Assembly (NCBI RefSeq): GCF_900109075.1
Contig: NZ_FNYS01000009.1
Location: 80,967-144,966, forward strand
Source: Myroides marinus
Lineage (GTDB): Bacteria; Bacteroidota; Bacteroidia; Flavobacteriales; Flavobacteriaceae
Length of the DNA: 64,000 bases
Reading direction: 5' to 3'
Shown here piece after piece: positions 1-7,293 of this stretch; the first letter of the stretch is position 1, and the number at the start of each line of letters is the position of its first letter. Below the pieces are notes generated by a model, which saw only the letters and a program-made list of their open reading frames with translations, made no database searches and was not told the DNA's origin. Both the position numbers and the translations under genes were made by a program.

Positions 1-57
1 CTTGAAGTATGTATCACATATCTAAGATAAAACATTGTACACATTCTTAATCCCTTT

Positions 58-174
58 AGATATAGCTTACGTGACACAGATTATCATCTGTCTTTATCAC
101 GCGCTTATGTCATGTTGATGAAGGAAACATCTCACTCGTATTTTCCTCTCGTAACCGTAACTCTGAATTCTTAA
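58..174 (+). repeat. Dispersed two-hairpin intergenic repeat, copy A
   Basis: First of three related intergenic copies in the first 4 kb. It begins AGATATAGCTTACGTGACAC and holds two potential hairpins. The first is ACAGAT-TATC-ATCTGT at 76-91. The second is ATGTT-GATGAAGGA-AACAT at 112-130. Copy C at 3917 matches through both hairpins; copy B at 2052 lacks the first. No reading frame is conserved among copies, so it is read as a REP-like or RNA-structured repeat. Confidence 0.7.
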
Positions 175-202
175 TTTGAAATTAAGGGTAGTAAGCATAT
201 TT

Positions 203-733
203 TTAATCACTAGCGATTTTCTCCAATAGACGCTGAGCATATTTTGCAAACTCTGGATCATCTATCAACTGCTCTAATATTCTTTTTCTCTTTTCCTTAT
301 TTTCTATTTTTTCAATAGCTGACAAAGCACAGTGTCTTAAATTACTATATCTAGTATTATCTAATAAAAGTAGTATAACTAACTCCTCAATTAAAGGATA
401 TGTGATAAAGCTACTAGCACACATCACTGCATATTCTAGCACATCTTCATCTGTAGTATTTTGTATAACCTCAGCTAAACTATCTGAAAGCTTGTTTTTT
501 AGCAATATAGGCATTGGTGTTACCTCCATGATCTTTAACACTTCAATTCGTGCCAAATCAAAATCACTCTCATCACAAAGAATTATATTATACAACTCCC
601 ATTTAGAGTCGCCCTCTTCCCATTCTAAATCCGTTATAAATTCTACCTTATCCAAATCAGATAACGTATTATAAACCTCATATGTAAATCTATTTTCCTT
701 CATTCTACAATCTATTTTCTCAACACATATCAC
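203..733 (-). CDS. Hypothetical HEAT-like helical protein
   Basis: A 176-residue soluble protein with no signal peptide or membrane segment. The C-terminal half (about residues 60-175) reads as paired amphipathic helices resembling HEAT or adaptor repeats, such as VLEYAVMCASSF and RHCALSAIEKI. The GTG start overlaps the TGA stop of the upstream gene by 4 bases, suggesting translational coupling; an ATG ten codons inside (at 703) is an alternative. It is last in a run of four leftward genes, two of which resemble immunity proteins, so an accessory or immunity role is possible but unproven. I do not recognise the family. Confidence 0.6.
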   Translation of the reverse strand: MICVEKIDCRMKENRFTYEVYNTLSDLDKVEFITDLEWEEGDSKWELYNIILCDESDFDLARIEVLKIMEVTPMPILLKNKLSDSLAEVIQNTTDEDVLEYAVMCASSFITYPLIEELVILLLLDNTRYSNLRHCALSAIEKIENKEKRKRILEQLIDDPEFAKYAQRLLEKIASD

Positions 734-1173
734 TTAAATATACTTAATTTACTCTGGATAATTTCTTTATTTCCTATAATCTCTACATACTCCAGTACAT
801 TAGAATCTGAAAGACCTAACACATACAGAAAATTATCATGTAAGTAATAATACTGCGTATTATGCTCTAACAAACTATTTTTGTATATATGTTGATTAAA
901 TTTATCAGACAAACTCTTTAATAAATAGGTTTGTCCAATTTCTAAATCACATTCTAAATGATACAATATTTGATTAGAAATTGTTTTAACTCTTAATCCT
1001 ACATCTATACAATCTAAAGACAAAGCTTCTAACCCATCTCTGTAGAATAGAATTATATGATAACCTACTACATCAGCTTTTCCTTTAATACCAGCATAAT
1101 CAAAATCTTCAATCTTAGAAAAATCAAAACCTATTTCATCTAAATTTAGATTTGCAAAAATGTATTTATCCAT
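730..1173 (-). CDS. Hypothetical protein in immunity-like cluster
   Basis: A 147-residue predicted cytosolic protein beginning MDKYIFANLNLDEIGFDF, rich in acidic and aromatic residues. There is no signal peptide, membrane segment or motif I can name. Its stop codon overlaps the start of the next gene by 4 bases, so the two are probably translated together. Small size, acidic composition and neighbours that look like Imm22 and DUF2185 proteins would suit an immunity protein, but that is inferred from context only. Confidence 0.6.
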   Translation of the reverse strand: MDKYIFANLNLDEIGFDFSKIEDFDYAGIKGKADVVGYHIILFYRDGLEALSLDCIDVGLRVKTISNQILYHLECDLEIGQTYLLKSLSDKFNQHIYKNSLLEHNTQYYYLHDNFLYVLGLSDSNVLEYVEIIGNKEIIQSKLSIFK

Positions 1174-1247
1174 TGATTATGTATCTAATTTTAATTATAG
1201 TTAAATGTTTAAATATTGTAATTTAATATATTCCTGAAGTCAGAACC

Positions 1248-1619
1248 CTAAAGTTCATATTTTCCAATATAGAAAAGTCCTAATGATAATGAATTATCAC
1301 TAACAACATCAATATCATCATCAAAATAATATATCATTGCATTCGCTGATACCAATCCCTTACTCAAACAATCTTTATATATTTCTTCCAAGGTCTCTTT
1401 TGATCCAATAACCTCATCCACAACATGCCGTAATAAATTGTGATCAGAAGTCCAATAAACACCTATGTGATCATCATCATACCAATTTATCCCAATATCA
1501 CGATCAAACTGACTTCCTCCTATTCCCAATTCCACACGTTTTTTATCTATTTCAAAATAGGCGTTAAACTCTTCTTCTGTTCCAGAAAAGGTACCGATCC
1601 ATACATGTATTTTTTCCAT
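1248..1619 (-). CDS. Imm22-like immunity protein
   Basis: A 123-residue acidic protein. The N-terminus (KIHVWIGTFSGTEEEFNAYF), a central FDRDIGINWYDDDHIGVYW block and a C-terminal NAMIYYFDDD ... LFYIGKYEL follow the pattern I associate with Imm22, cytosolic antidotes found beside polymorphic toxins. No signal peptide is present. No toxin gene lies within the window, so it may be an orphan immunity gene kept against kin toxins or a leftover of a toxin locus. The family call rests on motif memory, not a profile search. Confidence 0.6.
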   Translation of the reverse strand: MEKIHVWIGTFSGTEEEFNAYFEIDKKRVELGIGGSQFDRDIGINWYDDDHIGVYWTSDHNLLRHVVDEVIGSKETLEEIYKDCLSKGLVSANAMIYYFDDDIDVVSDNSLSLGLFYIGKYEL

Positions 1620-1626
1620 CTACAAA

Positions 1627-1893
1627 CTATCCTATTTGCCAGGTATCACCAACACTATTACGAGTAACACAAGTATCTATTTCCATTTCTGGCAAATTAC
1701 GTAATGAGGTATCCAATGTCAAAATCTGTTGTATAGATATTACCGCAGCATCCTGTTCTTTTATAGTTTCTCCGTCAAAGAATTGCCAATCCCCATCCTC
1801 ATCATAATATACATAACTAATAAATGACTTACCATTAATAATATCTCTTGATGTTATCACAGCTTTATTTTCTTGTTCGTTTTCTATTTTCAC
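1627..1893 (-). CDS. Small DUF2185-like immunity candidate
   Basis: An 88-residue acidic protein. The order AVITSRDIINGK, then YDEDGDWQFFDGE, then a C-terminal TRNSVGDTWQIG resembles DUF2185-type proteins, several of which are proposed toxin immunities. The stop lies 7 bases before the Imm22-like gene, so it is probably the first gene of the leftward cluster reaching position 203. The 280 bases upstream hold only repeat copy B and a terminator belonging to the next gene over. The family assignment is tentative. Confidence 0.5.
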   Translation of the reverse strand: MKIENEQENKAVITSRDIINGKSFISYVYYDEDGDWQFFDGETIKEQDAAVISIQQILTLDTSLRNLPEMEIDTCVTRNSVGDTWQIG

Positions 1894-2051
1894 TTTCTTT
1901 ATTTTTTATTCATTTAAAGATACTTATTTTTATAATACATTAATTACAAGACAGATATCCTATTTGATTATGTTTATCATTTTATATTTAATGATATAAT
2001 TAACGTAGATTCCAGTGAGCCACTCCATCCATAAAAACAACAACCTTTGTT

Positions 2052-2110
2052 GATATAGCTTATGTCATGTTGACGAAGGAAACATCGCACTCATATTTCC
2101 ACCTAGTAAG
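2052..2110 (+). repeat. Dispersed intergenic repeat, short copy B
   Basis: Matches copies A and C from GATATAGCTTATGTCATGTT onward, including the hairpin ATGTT-GACGAAGGA-AACAT. The GTGAC...CGCGCTTA segment present in A and C is missing. In copy A that segment is bounded by the short direct repeat GCTTA, so B looks like a deletion between those repeats, or A and C carry an inserted module. Confidence 0.65.
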
Positions 2111-2146
2111 AATTATCCTAAATCTCCATTATTCACCTAAATACAT

Positions 2147-2171
2147 AAAAAAAGACCCTATTGGGTCTTTT
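2147..2171 (-). terminator. Terminator of the YARHG lipoprotein gene
   Basis: Perfect stem AAAAGACCC / GGGTCTTTT with a TATT loop and a T-run on the minus strand. It lies a few bases after the stop codon at 2176. Confidence 0.85.
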
Positions 2172-2175
2172 CATC

Positions 2176-3108
2176 TTATCTTCCATACTGCTGATAATAA
2201 TCTTCAGCATATTTCTCTAATCTCTTAATTAATTTAATATTGCTTTTCTCTACATCAGTTAACTCATTCTCAACATTATTGTATAAAGGAATGTACCAAT
2301 CTACATAGTTAAAAAACTGACGAGCTCCTCTGTTAGCAAAAGTATAGCCATGACGAGCATAGATAGTATTACGGATAATTTCTAAATCTAACTTGTGTAA
2401 ATTCTTTAATTCCTTTTCACTAAGTTTTTTAGTAGAAGCATTGATTCTATAAATCTCTTCAGAAGCAGCTCTATTTACACTAGTTACATACTCTCCTCCA
2501 TCGTATTTTATAATTTTCTCTCTATCATTTATCCAATCTACCATAGTCGATTCCTCTTCATATCCATCTACTTCTTCTATATAAGGTTTCAACATCACTG
2601 TAGGATCATAATTAAAATCTTTCTTCTTAATATCAAACTTTCTAGAGATAACAGGTAAGTCCTTACGATTAGAATACCAATTACCCTTAATAGAACTCTT
2701 GTCAGGAGAAATCGTAAACTTAAATACTCCATCATACTTATGATCTCCAGGTTCTTTAACTACAATGTATTGTCCAGCAGCTGTAGTCTCTACAACTTCT
2801 CCTATGAATGGTCTAACATTACCAGCAGAAACGCTATATCCTTCTACTTTTTTACCTTTAATGCTCTGAACAACAATAGTAAAAATGTTCAACGAAGAAT
2901 ATACCCCAGAGTTCTCATGATTCACAACATCTGCTTCAAAATCACCTGACCAAAGCCCATACTTCTTGTCAAAATCTGATATAATCCCTAAATCACTTTC
3001 TTTTGCATAAACTTCCTCTTGATCATTTGTCTCCAACTGATTGACCTTATCCTTCTTACAAGAAGTCAATAATATCAACGACAACATTACTAAACCTAAC
3101 TTTTTCAT
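2176..3108 (-). CDS. YARHG domain lipoprotein
   Basis: A 310-residue predicted lipoprotein. The signal MKKLGLVMLSLILLTSC ends at a lipobox cysteine (Cys17). The middle (about 50-170) is a beta-rich region with no family I recognise. The C-terminus (about 240-305) contains RNTIYARHGYTFANRGARQF, the signature of the extracellular YARHG domain. The function of that domain is unknown; it occurs on secreted or surface proteins. The start overlaps the stop of the DUF2306 gene by 4 bases (ATGA), and a clear terminator follows, so the two form one leftward operon. Confidence 0.85.
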   Translation of the reverse strand: MKKLGLVMLSLILLTSCKKDKVNQLETNDQEEVYAKESDLGIISDFDKKYGLWSGDFEADVVNHENSGVYSSLNIFTIVVQSIKGKKVEGYSVSAGNVRPFIGEVVETTAAGQYIVVKEPGDHKYDGVFKFTISPDKSSIKGNWYSNRKDLPVISRKFDIKKKDFNYDPTVMLKPYIEEVDGYEEESTMVDWINDREKIIKYDGGEYVTSVNRAASEEIYRINASTKKLSEKELKNLHKLDLEIIRNTIYARHGYTFANRGARQFFNYVDWYIPLYNNVENELTDVEKSNIKLIKRLEKYAEDYYQQYGR

Positions 3109-3743
3109 CTATTTTCTTTTTTTCGTTTTATTAAATATTCTACCATTATCAAATTAAGTACCCAGCCTAACCAAGCAACAATGATATAAGCATCTAATGG
3201 TCTAGGTTGAAACAGATACACGATAACCACTTTCCACATACGCAATGTCAAAGCAGATAAGGCTAGAGCATAGCTACGCCACATATCATACTGATGTCCT
3301 TCAATATCTTTATTCAATATTCTTCTTACGCTTCGCCCTGTATAGAACAACCAAAGAACTCCTAATAATAAGAAGGCTATCTGTGCTAACAGCCCTCCAT
3401 TGGCATAATACCCTATATACAACCCTGAAGGCCCTGCAAAAAACAACAATAAGATTACATAGATATACCCCAACACTCTATGCCACCTCATCGGATACAA
3501 CTTCCAATTGGGAAATACCTGAAAGAATCCTATCAGTAGTACAAAAATGGAAGTGATAACATGTATGTAAAAGATGGTCAAGTAAGGAGATAATTCATGA
3601 ACCTCTTCTTGCTTAATCGCTAGAAAAGCTACATCATCCTTAATCGGAAAATAAGCTAATGTTATTTGCAACATCAACACGAAAAAATAGAGCCAACTAC
3701 TAATGATCAATAATTGACCTATTCTAGATTTTATACTTTTCAA
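3105..3743 (-). CDS. DUF2306 family membrane protein
   Basis: A 212-residue inner-membrane protein with about six hydrophobic segments. The block FYIHVITSIFVLLIGFFQV ... RWHRVLGYIYV and the later RSYALALSALTLRMWK fit DUF2306, a small family with conserved histidines between helices (here in FYIHV and MRWHR) that could bind haem. Function is not established. It is co-transcribed with the downstream YARHG lipoprotein, with a 4-base overlap. Confidence 0.8.
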   Translation of the reverse strand: MKSIKSRIGQLLIISSWLYFFVLMLQITLAYFPIKDDVAFLAIKQEEVHELSPYLTIFYIHVITSIFVLLIGFFQVFPNWKLYPMRWHRVLGYIYVILLLFFAGPSGLYIGYYANGGLLAQIAFLLLGVLWLFYTGRSVRRILNKDIEGHQYDMWRSYALALSALTLRMWKVVIVYLFQPRPLDAYIIVAWLGWVLNLIMVEYLIKRKKENR

Positions 3744-3916
3744 TATTTCCTAATTAACTATTCCTTATGCCTTCCAAGTCTAAAAACAATTTAAAACTTC
3801 AAAAAACCACACATACTCAAATAACAAAAATAATATTATTTAACAATAATTATCAAATTAAAAACAGACAACTCATAAAAAACTCATACTCCTTCCATAA
3901 AAGCAAAAAAACATAT

Positions 3917-4047
3917 AGATATAGCTTGCGTGACACAGATTATCATCTGTCTCTACATTCTTTTTTCACGCGCTTATATCATGTTGACGAAAGAAACATC
4001 TCACTCGTATCTTCACCTACTAACCGTTATTTTAAACTCTTAATTAC
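3917..4047 (+). repeat. Dispersed two-hairpin intergenic repeat, copy C
   Basis: Same order as copy A: AGATATAGCTT, then GTGAC, hairpin ACAGAT-TATC-ATCTGT (3935-3950), CTCTAC, TCACGCGCTTAT, hairpin ATGTT-GACGAAAGA-AACAT, then CTCACTCGTA. It differs from A by a short T-rich insertion between the hairpins and scattered substitutions. Confidence 0.7.
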
Positions 4048-4475
4048 TTACTGTGTATCTCTAAAATGGAGAAAACACCTCTTTTTTTAAATAAAAAGGG
4101 GGTTTACACGTCCAAAAAGTAAAAAAGTAGTTCACTTTTTTCTCGCACTAAAAGACTAAAAAACAACACAAAACACTCAACAACAACACCTTATACAAAA
4201 TAAAATCAAAATACTCCAAAACACTAAACGCTCTCTTATCCCAGTAACCACAGGCTTTCGAAGCAATTCCTTTCACAGTTCTCCCATGATTCTCCCATTT
4301 TGCTCTACTAGAGAGGCGTTTTGTGAAAGAACTGTAAAAGAACTATGGAACTATCCTGGAAGAAACTATCACACATATTACACTTAAAAACACTCTATAC
4401 TTCTTATAAATATTTCTGTAGATTTTACTTAAACTTAGACTGAGATTAAAATATTACAAAAGAAAAGACACAAAA

Positions 4476-4505
4476 AAAGGTCACTAGCTGCTGCTAATGA
4501 CCTTT
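4476..4505 (-). terminator. Terminator, probably of the DUF2147 gene
   Basis: Stem AAAGGTCA / TGACCTTT, with a loop that can itself pair (AGCTGCTGCT), followed on the minus strand by seven T. It lies about 150 bases beyond the stop at 4658. Confidence 0.7.
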
Positions 4506-4545
4506 ATATTTTTTAAGAATGTTTTCTGTTTATACTGTTACACTT

Positions 4546-4652
4546 CTGTGAACTGTTAACTGAGAACTAATTCAAACAGAACTCCTTAATCAATGTATAT
4601 TAATGCCTGTAAAGGCAAAAAACTGTGAACCGTTAACTGTACACTGTGAACC
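4546..4652 (+). repeat. CTGTGAACYGTTAACTG direct repeats
   Basis: Two 17-base copies differing at one position (4546-4562 and 4623-4639), plus a partial CTGTGAACC copy (4644-4652). Each full copy contains the palindrome GTTAAC. They lie just after the stop of the DUF2147 gene; a role in termination or protein binding is only a guess. Confidence 0.6.
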
Positions 4653-4657
4653 TAACA

Positions 4658-5086
4658 CTAGTCTGCTTTTTTCCAAGTCTGTGTTCTCCCCATTAATGAG
4701 ATACCTACATAACCTCTTACATCTAGTTTATCCTTTCCATTAAGCTTCACAGTACATTTGTATTGTTTTCCACTCTCTGGATCTGTGATTTTACCTCCTG
4801 TATATTCATCCCCTTTTTTCTCTAAACCTTTGATGATTACAAGTCCTTCGATAGGCTTCCCTTTATCGCTTCCTTCACACTTATCACATTTAGGATTTGG
4901 CTTAGATGGATTTAATAACTTCTTCACCTGACCGTAATACTTACCGTCTTTCTCGTAAATTTCGACAATAGATTTTTCCTTTCCAGTACTGTCATCTATC
5001 GTTTTCCACTTACCTACTATACTCTGTGCTTGTGCTGATATAGACACTGCTAATACCAAAACAATTGCTGTTAAAAAATTCTTCAT
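4658..5086 (-). CDS. DUF2147 family secreted protein
   Basis: A 142-residue protein with a signal peptide (MKNFLTAIVLVLAVSISAQA, probable cleavage about residue 20). It carries the DUF2147 pattern: SIVGKWKTIDD at the start, KIYG-like YYGQV, then PKCDKCEG and a C-terminal RGYVGISLMGRTQTWKK. The family is periplasmic and lipocalin-like in outline, with no known enzymatic role. Four conserved-looking lysine/cysteine positions lie in the CDKC loop. It begins 38 bases after the yihY stop and may be read through from that operon. Confidence 0.85.
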   Translation of the reverse strand: MKNFLTAIVLVLAVSISAQAQSIVGKWKTIDDSTGKEKSIVEIYEKDGKYYGQVKKLLNPSKPNPKCDKCEGSDKGKPIEGLVIIKGLEKKGDEYTGGKITDPESGKQYKCTVKLNGKDKLDVRGYVGISLMGRTQTWKKAD

Positions 5087-5124
5087 AGATTGGAGTTATT
5101 TTAGTCGTTATACTCCAAATATAG

Positions 5125-6024
5125 CTATTTTTTTGACTTTAATTTATTTATAGCTAAATTTAATTCAAAACCTAATAATAGAATCATACAGTTAATCCAC
5201 AAGTAGAACATTACTACTAATAGAGTTCCGATAGATCCATATAATTCGTTATATCTAGCGAAGCGAAGTACATAAACACCAAAGAAATAAGAAGTCAAAA
5301 TATAGAGTATAGTCGTGAATACTGACCCGATAGAGATAAACGACATCTGCTTAGTCTCCTTAGCTCCGAACTTATATAGTACAGATGTGGTGAATAGTAC
5401 AACTAGTAATAAGAAAATACTTCTAGACCACTGTATCAACATAAAATTGATATGAAACTTATACATCACAATCTCTAGTATTACAAAGAAGGCTACTGAG
5501 AAAATCAACATAACTGCTAGACACACGGATAGCACTAATGCTACTAAATACTGTCTAAAAAAATTACGCGAAATGGTAATGTGATAAGAAGACTCAAAAC
5601 CTCCGATAATAGCAAATACTCCATTAGTCATTAAGAAAATGGATAACAAAAATCCGGATGATAGTAAGGAACGATAACTGTTATTCATAATATCACTCAG
5701 GATGGACTCTATCGCATCAAAGGTATTCGGAGGAACCGAACTAGCGATAAACTGCATAAAGTCTACCTGAAAGTTATCAATAGGAATATATGGGATAAGG
5801 TTAAGGATAAATAAGGCAAAGGGAAATAAGGCCATAAAAAAGCTGAAAGCAATAGATCCTGCTCGGTAGGAGAACGCTCCTTTAATAATACCTAACAAAT
5901 ACAACTCTACGAGATCATAAAGAGAATACCCTTCTAAAACCTTAAATCGAACACATTTTAGCGCTCTAACTATCGTTCTTATAATTGGTATTCTATCTAG
6001 TCTTTCTTCAATTTCCTGCGACAT
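5125..6024 (-). CDS. YihY/BrkB family inner-membrane protein
   Basis: A 299-residue protein with six predicted membrane helices between residues 45 and 285. The motifs RAGSIAFSFFMALFPFALF near residue 55 and LYGSIGTLLVVMFYLWIN near residue 265 are typical of the YihY/UPF0761 family, once misassigned as RNase BN. The family is thought to be a transporter or membrane factor; the substrate is unknown. It closes an operon of nadC, zinc-ribbon, SPFH and small membrane genes, 23 bases after the preceding stop. Confidence 0.9.
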   Translation of the reverse strand: MSQEIEERLDRIPIIRTIVRALKCVRFKVLEGYSLYDLVELYLLGIIKGAFSYRAGSIAFSFFMALFPFALFILNLIPYIPIDNFQVDFMQFIASSVPPNTFDAIESILSDIMNNSYRSLLSSGFLLSIFLMTNGVFAIIGGFESSYHITISRNFFRQYLVALVLSVCLAVMLIFSVAFFVILEIVMYKFHINFMLIQWSRSIFLLLVVLFTTSVLYKFGAKETKQMSFISIGSVFTTILYILTSYFFGVYVLRFARYNELYGSIGTLLVVMFYLWINCMILLLGFELNLAINKLKSKK

Positions 6025-6047
6025 TACTTCTCTTTTCTTATTTCATA

Positions 6048-6287
6048 TTATTTTTGAGGATGAGCTACATTTCCTTTTGATGTATCATATCCCTTGTGAT
6101 TAGCTTTAAAAAAAAAGCTGATAATCAAAATTAAAAGTATAGCCACTACTGCTATAACTCCAATCGTTTTATAAGTATTAGTCAAATATTGGGGATCAAA
6201 AAGTGAAATATCCCAGAATCCTAATACTATATATAGTGCAGTAGTCAATACGACTACACAAGCGATAAATCCTATTATATACTTCAT
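6048..6287 (-). CDS. Small two-helix membrane protein
   Basis: A 79-residue protein with two hydrophobic segments (about residues 3-22 and 41-60) and a short polar, lysine-rich tail. No recognised motif. It lies 3 bases after the SPFH gene and 23 before yihY, so it is almost certainly co-transcribed and may assist the SPFH protein at the membrane. That role is inferred from position only. Confidence 0.75.
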   Translation of the reverse strand: MKYIIGFIACVVVLTTALYIVLGFWDISLFDPQYLTNTYKTIGVIAVVAILLILIISFFFKANHKGYDTSKGNVAHPQK

Positions 6288-6290
6288 ATA

Positions 6291-7292
6291 CTAAAGTTTA
6301 GACAAGATTTCTTTTTTCTTACTATCGTAATCTTCTTGGCTGATAATCCCCTCCTGCAACAGGATATTTAACTTCTTTAGTGTTGTTAAACCATCTGTAT
6401 CTCCTTGAGACAAGACTTGATTAGAAGCCATACTCAGTTGCTTTCCTAATTCTAATCCTGCTCCCATCTGTACTCCTGCTCCTGCTAAACCACCTTGATT
6501 ACGTGCTGCATCTCTTAGAGCTTTTAATTTCTCTAATTCTTCATAAGATAGACCTGCCACCTCAGCAGCTTTGACATCAGAAGTAATATCTGACACAGTA
6601 GCTATTCGCTTTTGGGTCTGCTTATCGAATACAGTTCCTATCACTTTAAAGTCCGTTAATACTACTCCTAGAGCACTAAACTCTTCGTTTATTTTACTCT
6701 TTAAATCAACAGATATTGTATCTAAGTTACTATCTATTTCTGTATATCCAAAAGATACTGAAGACAAATAACTCGTAATTATCTGCGGAATGCGATTAGT
6801 AACTATCTCTTTAAAATCATTTGCTGTAAATACACTAGCATTGCTAATAATATCTCGGTACAAGAAATTAATATCCTGTATCTTAAAAGAATAAGTTCCG
6901 TTAACTCCTAACTCTACTGGAATATTATACTGCTTATCTACATACTTTATAGCAGATGGTGTACCCCAAGGTTGGTTTAAGACTTGTGACTGTCTGAAGA
7001 AATAAATCTTCAACTTATGCTCACTCTCAAAGTTCTGACGAATATTTAATAACGTAGTAATAAAAGGGTGATTAGCTGTAGATAGGCTAAACACGCCTTC
7101 TTCTAACAGTACATCCTGTACTTTACCATCATAGACTAATACACATCCCTGACTAGGTGCTACGATTAGCTTAGAGGCATTCTTAATCTCATCTGTAGGC
7201 GATGGAAACTGATACCACAACACATTAGATTGTTGGTCTTTCCACTCAATAACTGATGCTAACTGCTTTTTAAAAAGATTGAATATTCCCAT
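6291..7292 (-). CDS. SPFH domain protein with C-terminal SHOCT
   Basis: A 333-residue protein. Residues about 25-230 form an SPFH/band-7-like domain (PSQGCVLVYDGKVQDVL, VNGTYSFKIQD, GVVLTDFKVIGTVFDK). An alanine/glycine-rich linker follows, then a short SHOCT helix pair (LKKLNILLQEGIISQEDYD) ending the protein. It resembles the cytosolic YdjI-type SPFH proteins that gather at membranes under stress, lacking an N-terminal membrane anchor. One base separates it from the upstream zinc-ribbon gene, implying tight coupling. Partner identity is unknown; the membrane proteins on both sides are obvious candidates. Confidence 0.85.
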   Translation of the reverse strand: MGIFNLFKKQLASVIEWKDQQSNVLWYQFPSPTDEIKNASKLIVAPSQGCVLVYDGKVQDVLLEEGVFSLSTANHPFITTLLNIRQNFESEHKLKIYFFRQSQVLNQPWGTPSAIKYVDKQYNIPVELGVNGTYSFKIQDINFLYRDIISNASVFTANDFKEIVTNRIPQIITSYLSSVSFGYTEIDSNLDTISVDLKSKINEEFSALGVVLTDFKVIGTVFDKQTQKRIATVSDITSDVKAAEVAGLSYEELEKLKALRDAARNQGGLAGAGVQMGAGLELGKQLSMASNQVLSQGDTDGLTTLKKLNILLQEGIISQEDYDSKKKEILSKL

Positions 7293-7293
7293 A

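Larger units (their letters stand above)
3744..4657. other. 914-bp intergenic region without a convincing gene
   Basis: AT-rich spacer upstream of the DUF2306 gene and downstream of the DUF2147 gene. It holds repeat copy C (3917-4047), a bidirectional terminator (4476-4505) and CTGTGAACYGTTAACTG repeats (4546-4652). Segments of the inverted pair ACAGTTCT (from about 4287) and AGAACTGT (about 4329) flank a more GC-rich patch. The one longer open frame (3767-4090) runs through the repeat, has a low-complexity K/N/S/T composition and is not believed. Confidence 0.6.

Noticed and set aside
3767..4090. 107-codon plus-strand open frame
   Set aside because: Low-complexity K/N/S/T composition, runs through the dispersed repeat, no start context or family features.
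4250..4380. Hidden gene or attachment site in the more GC-rich patch
   Set aside because: No frame is family-like and the ACAGTTCT/AGAACTGT pairing is short; nothing firm can be said.
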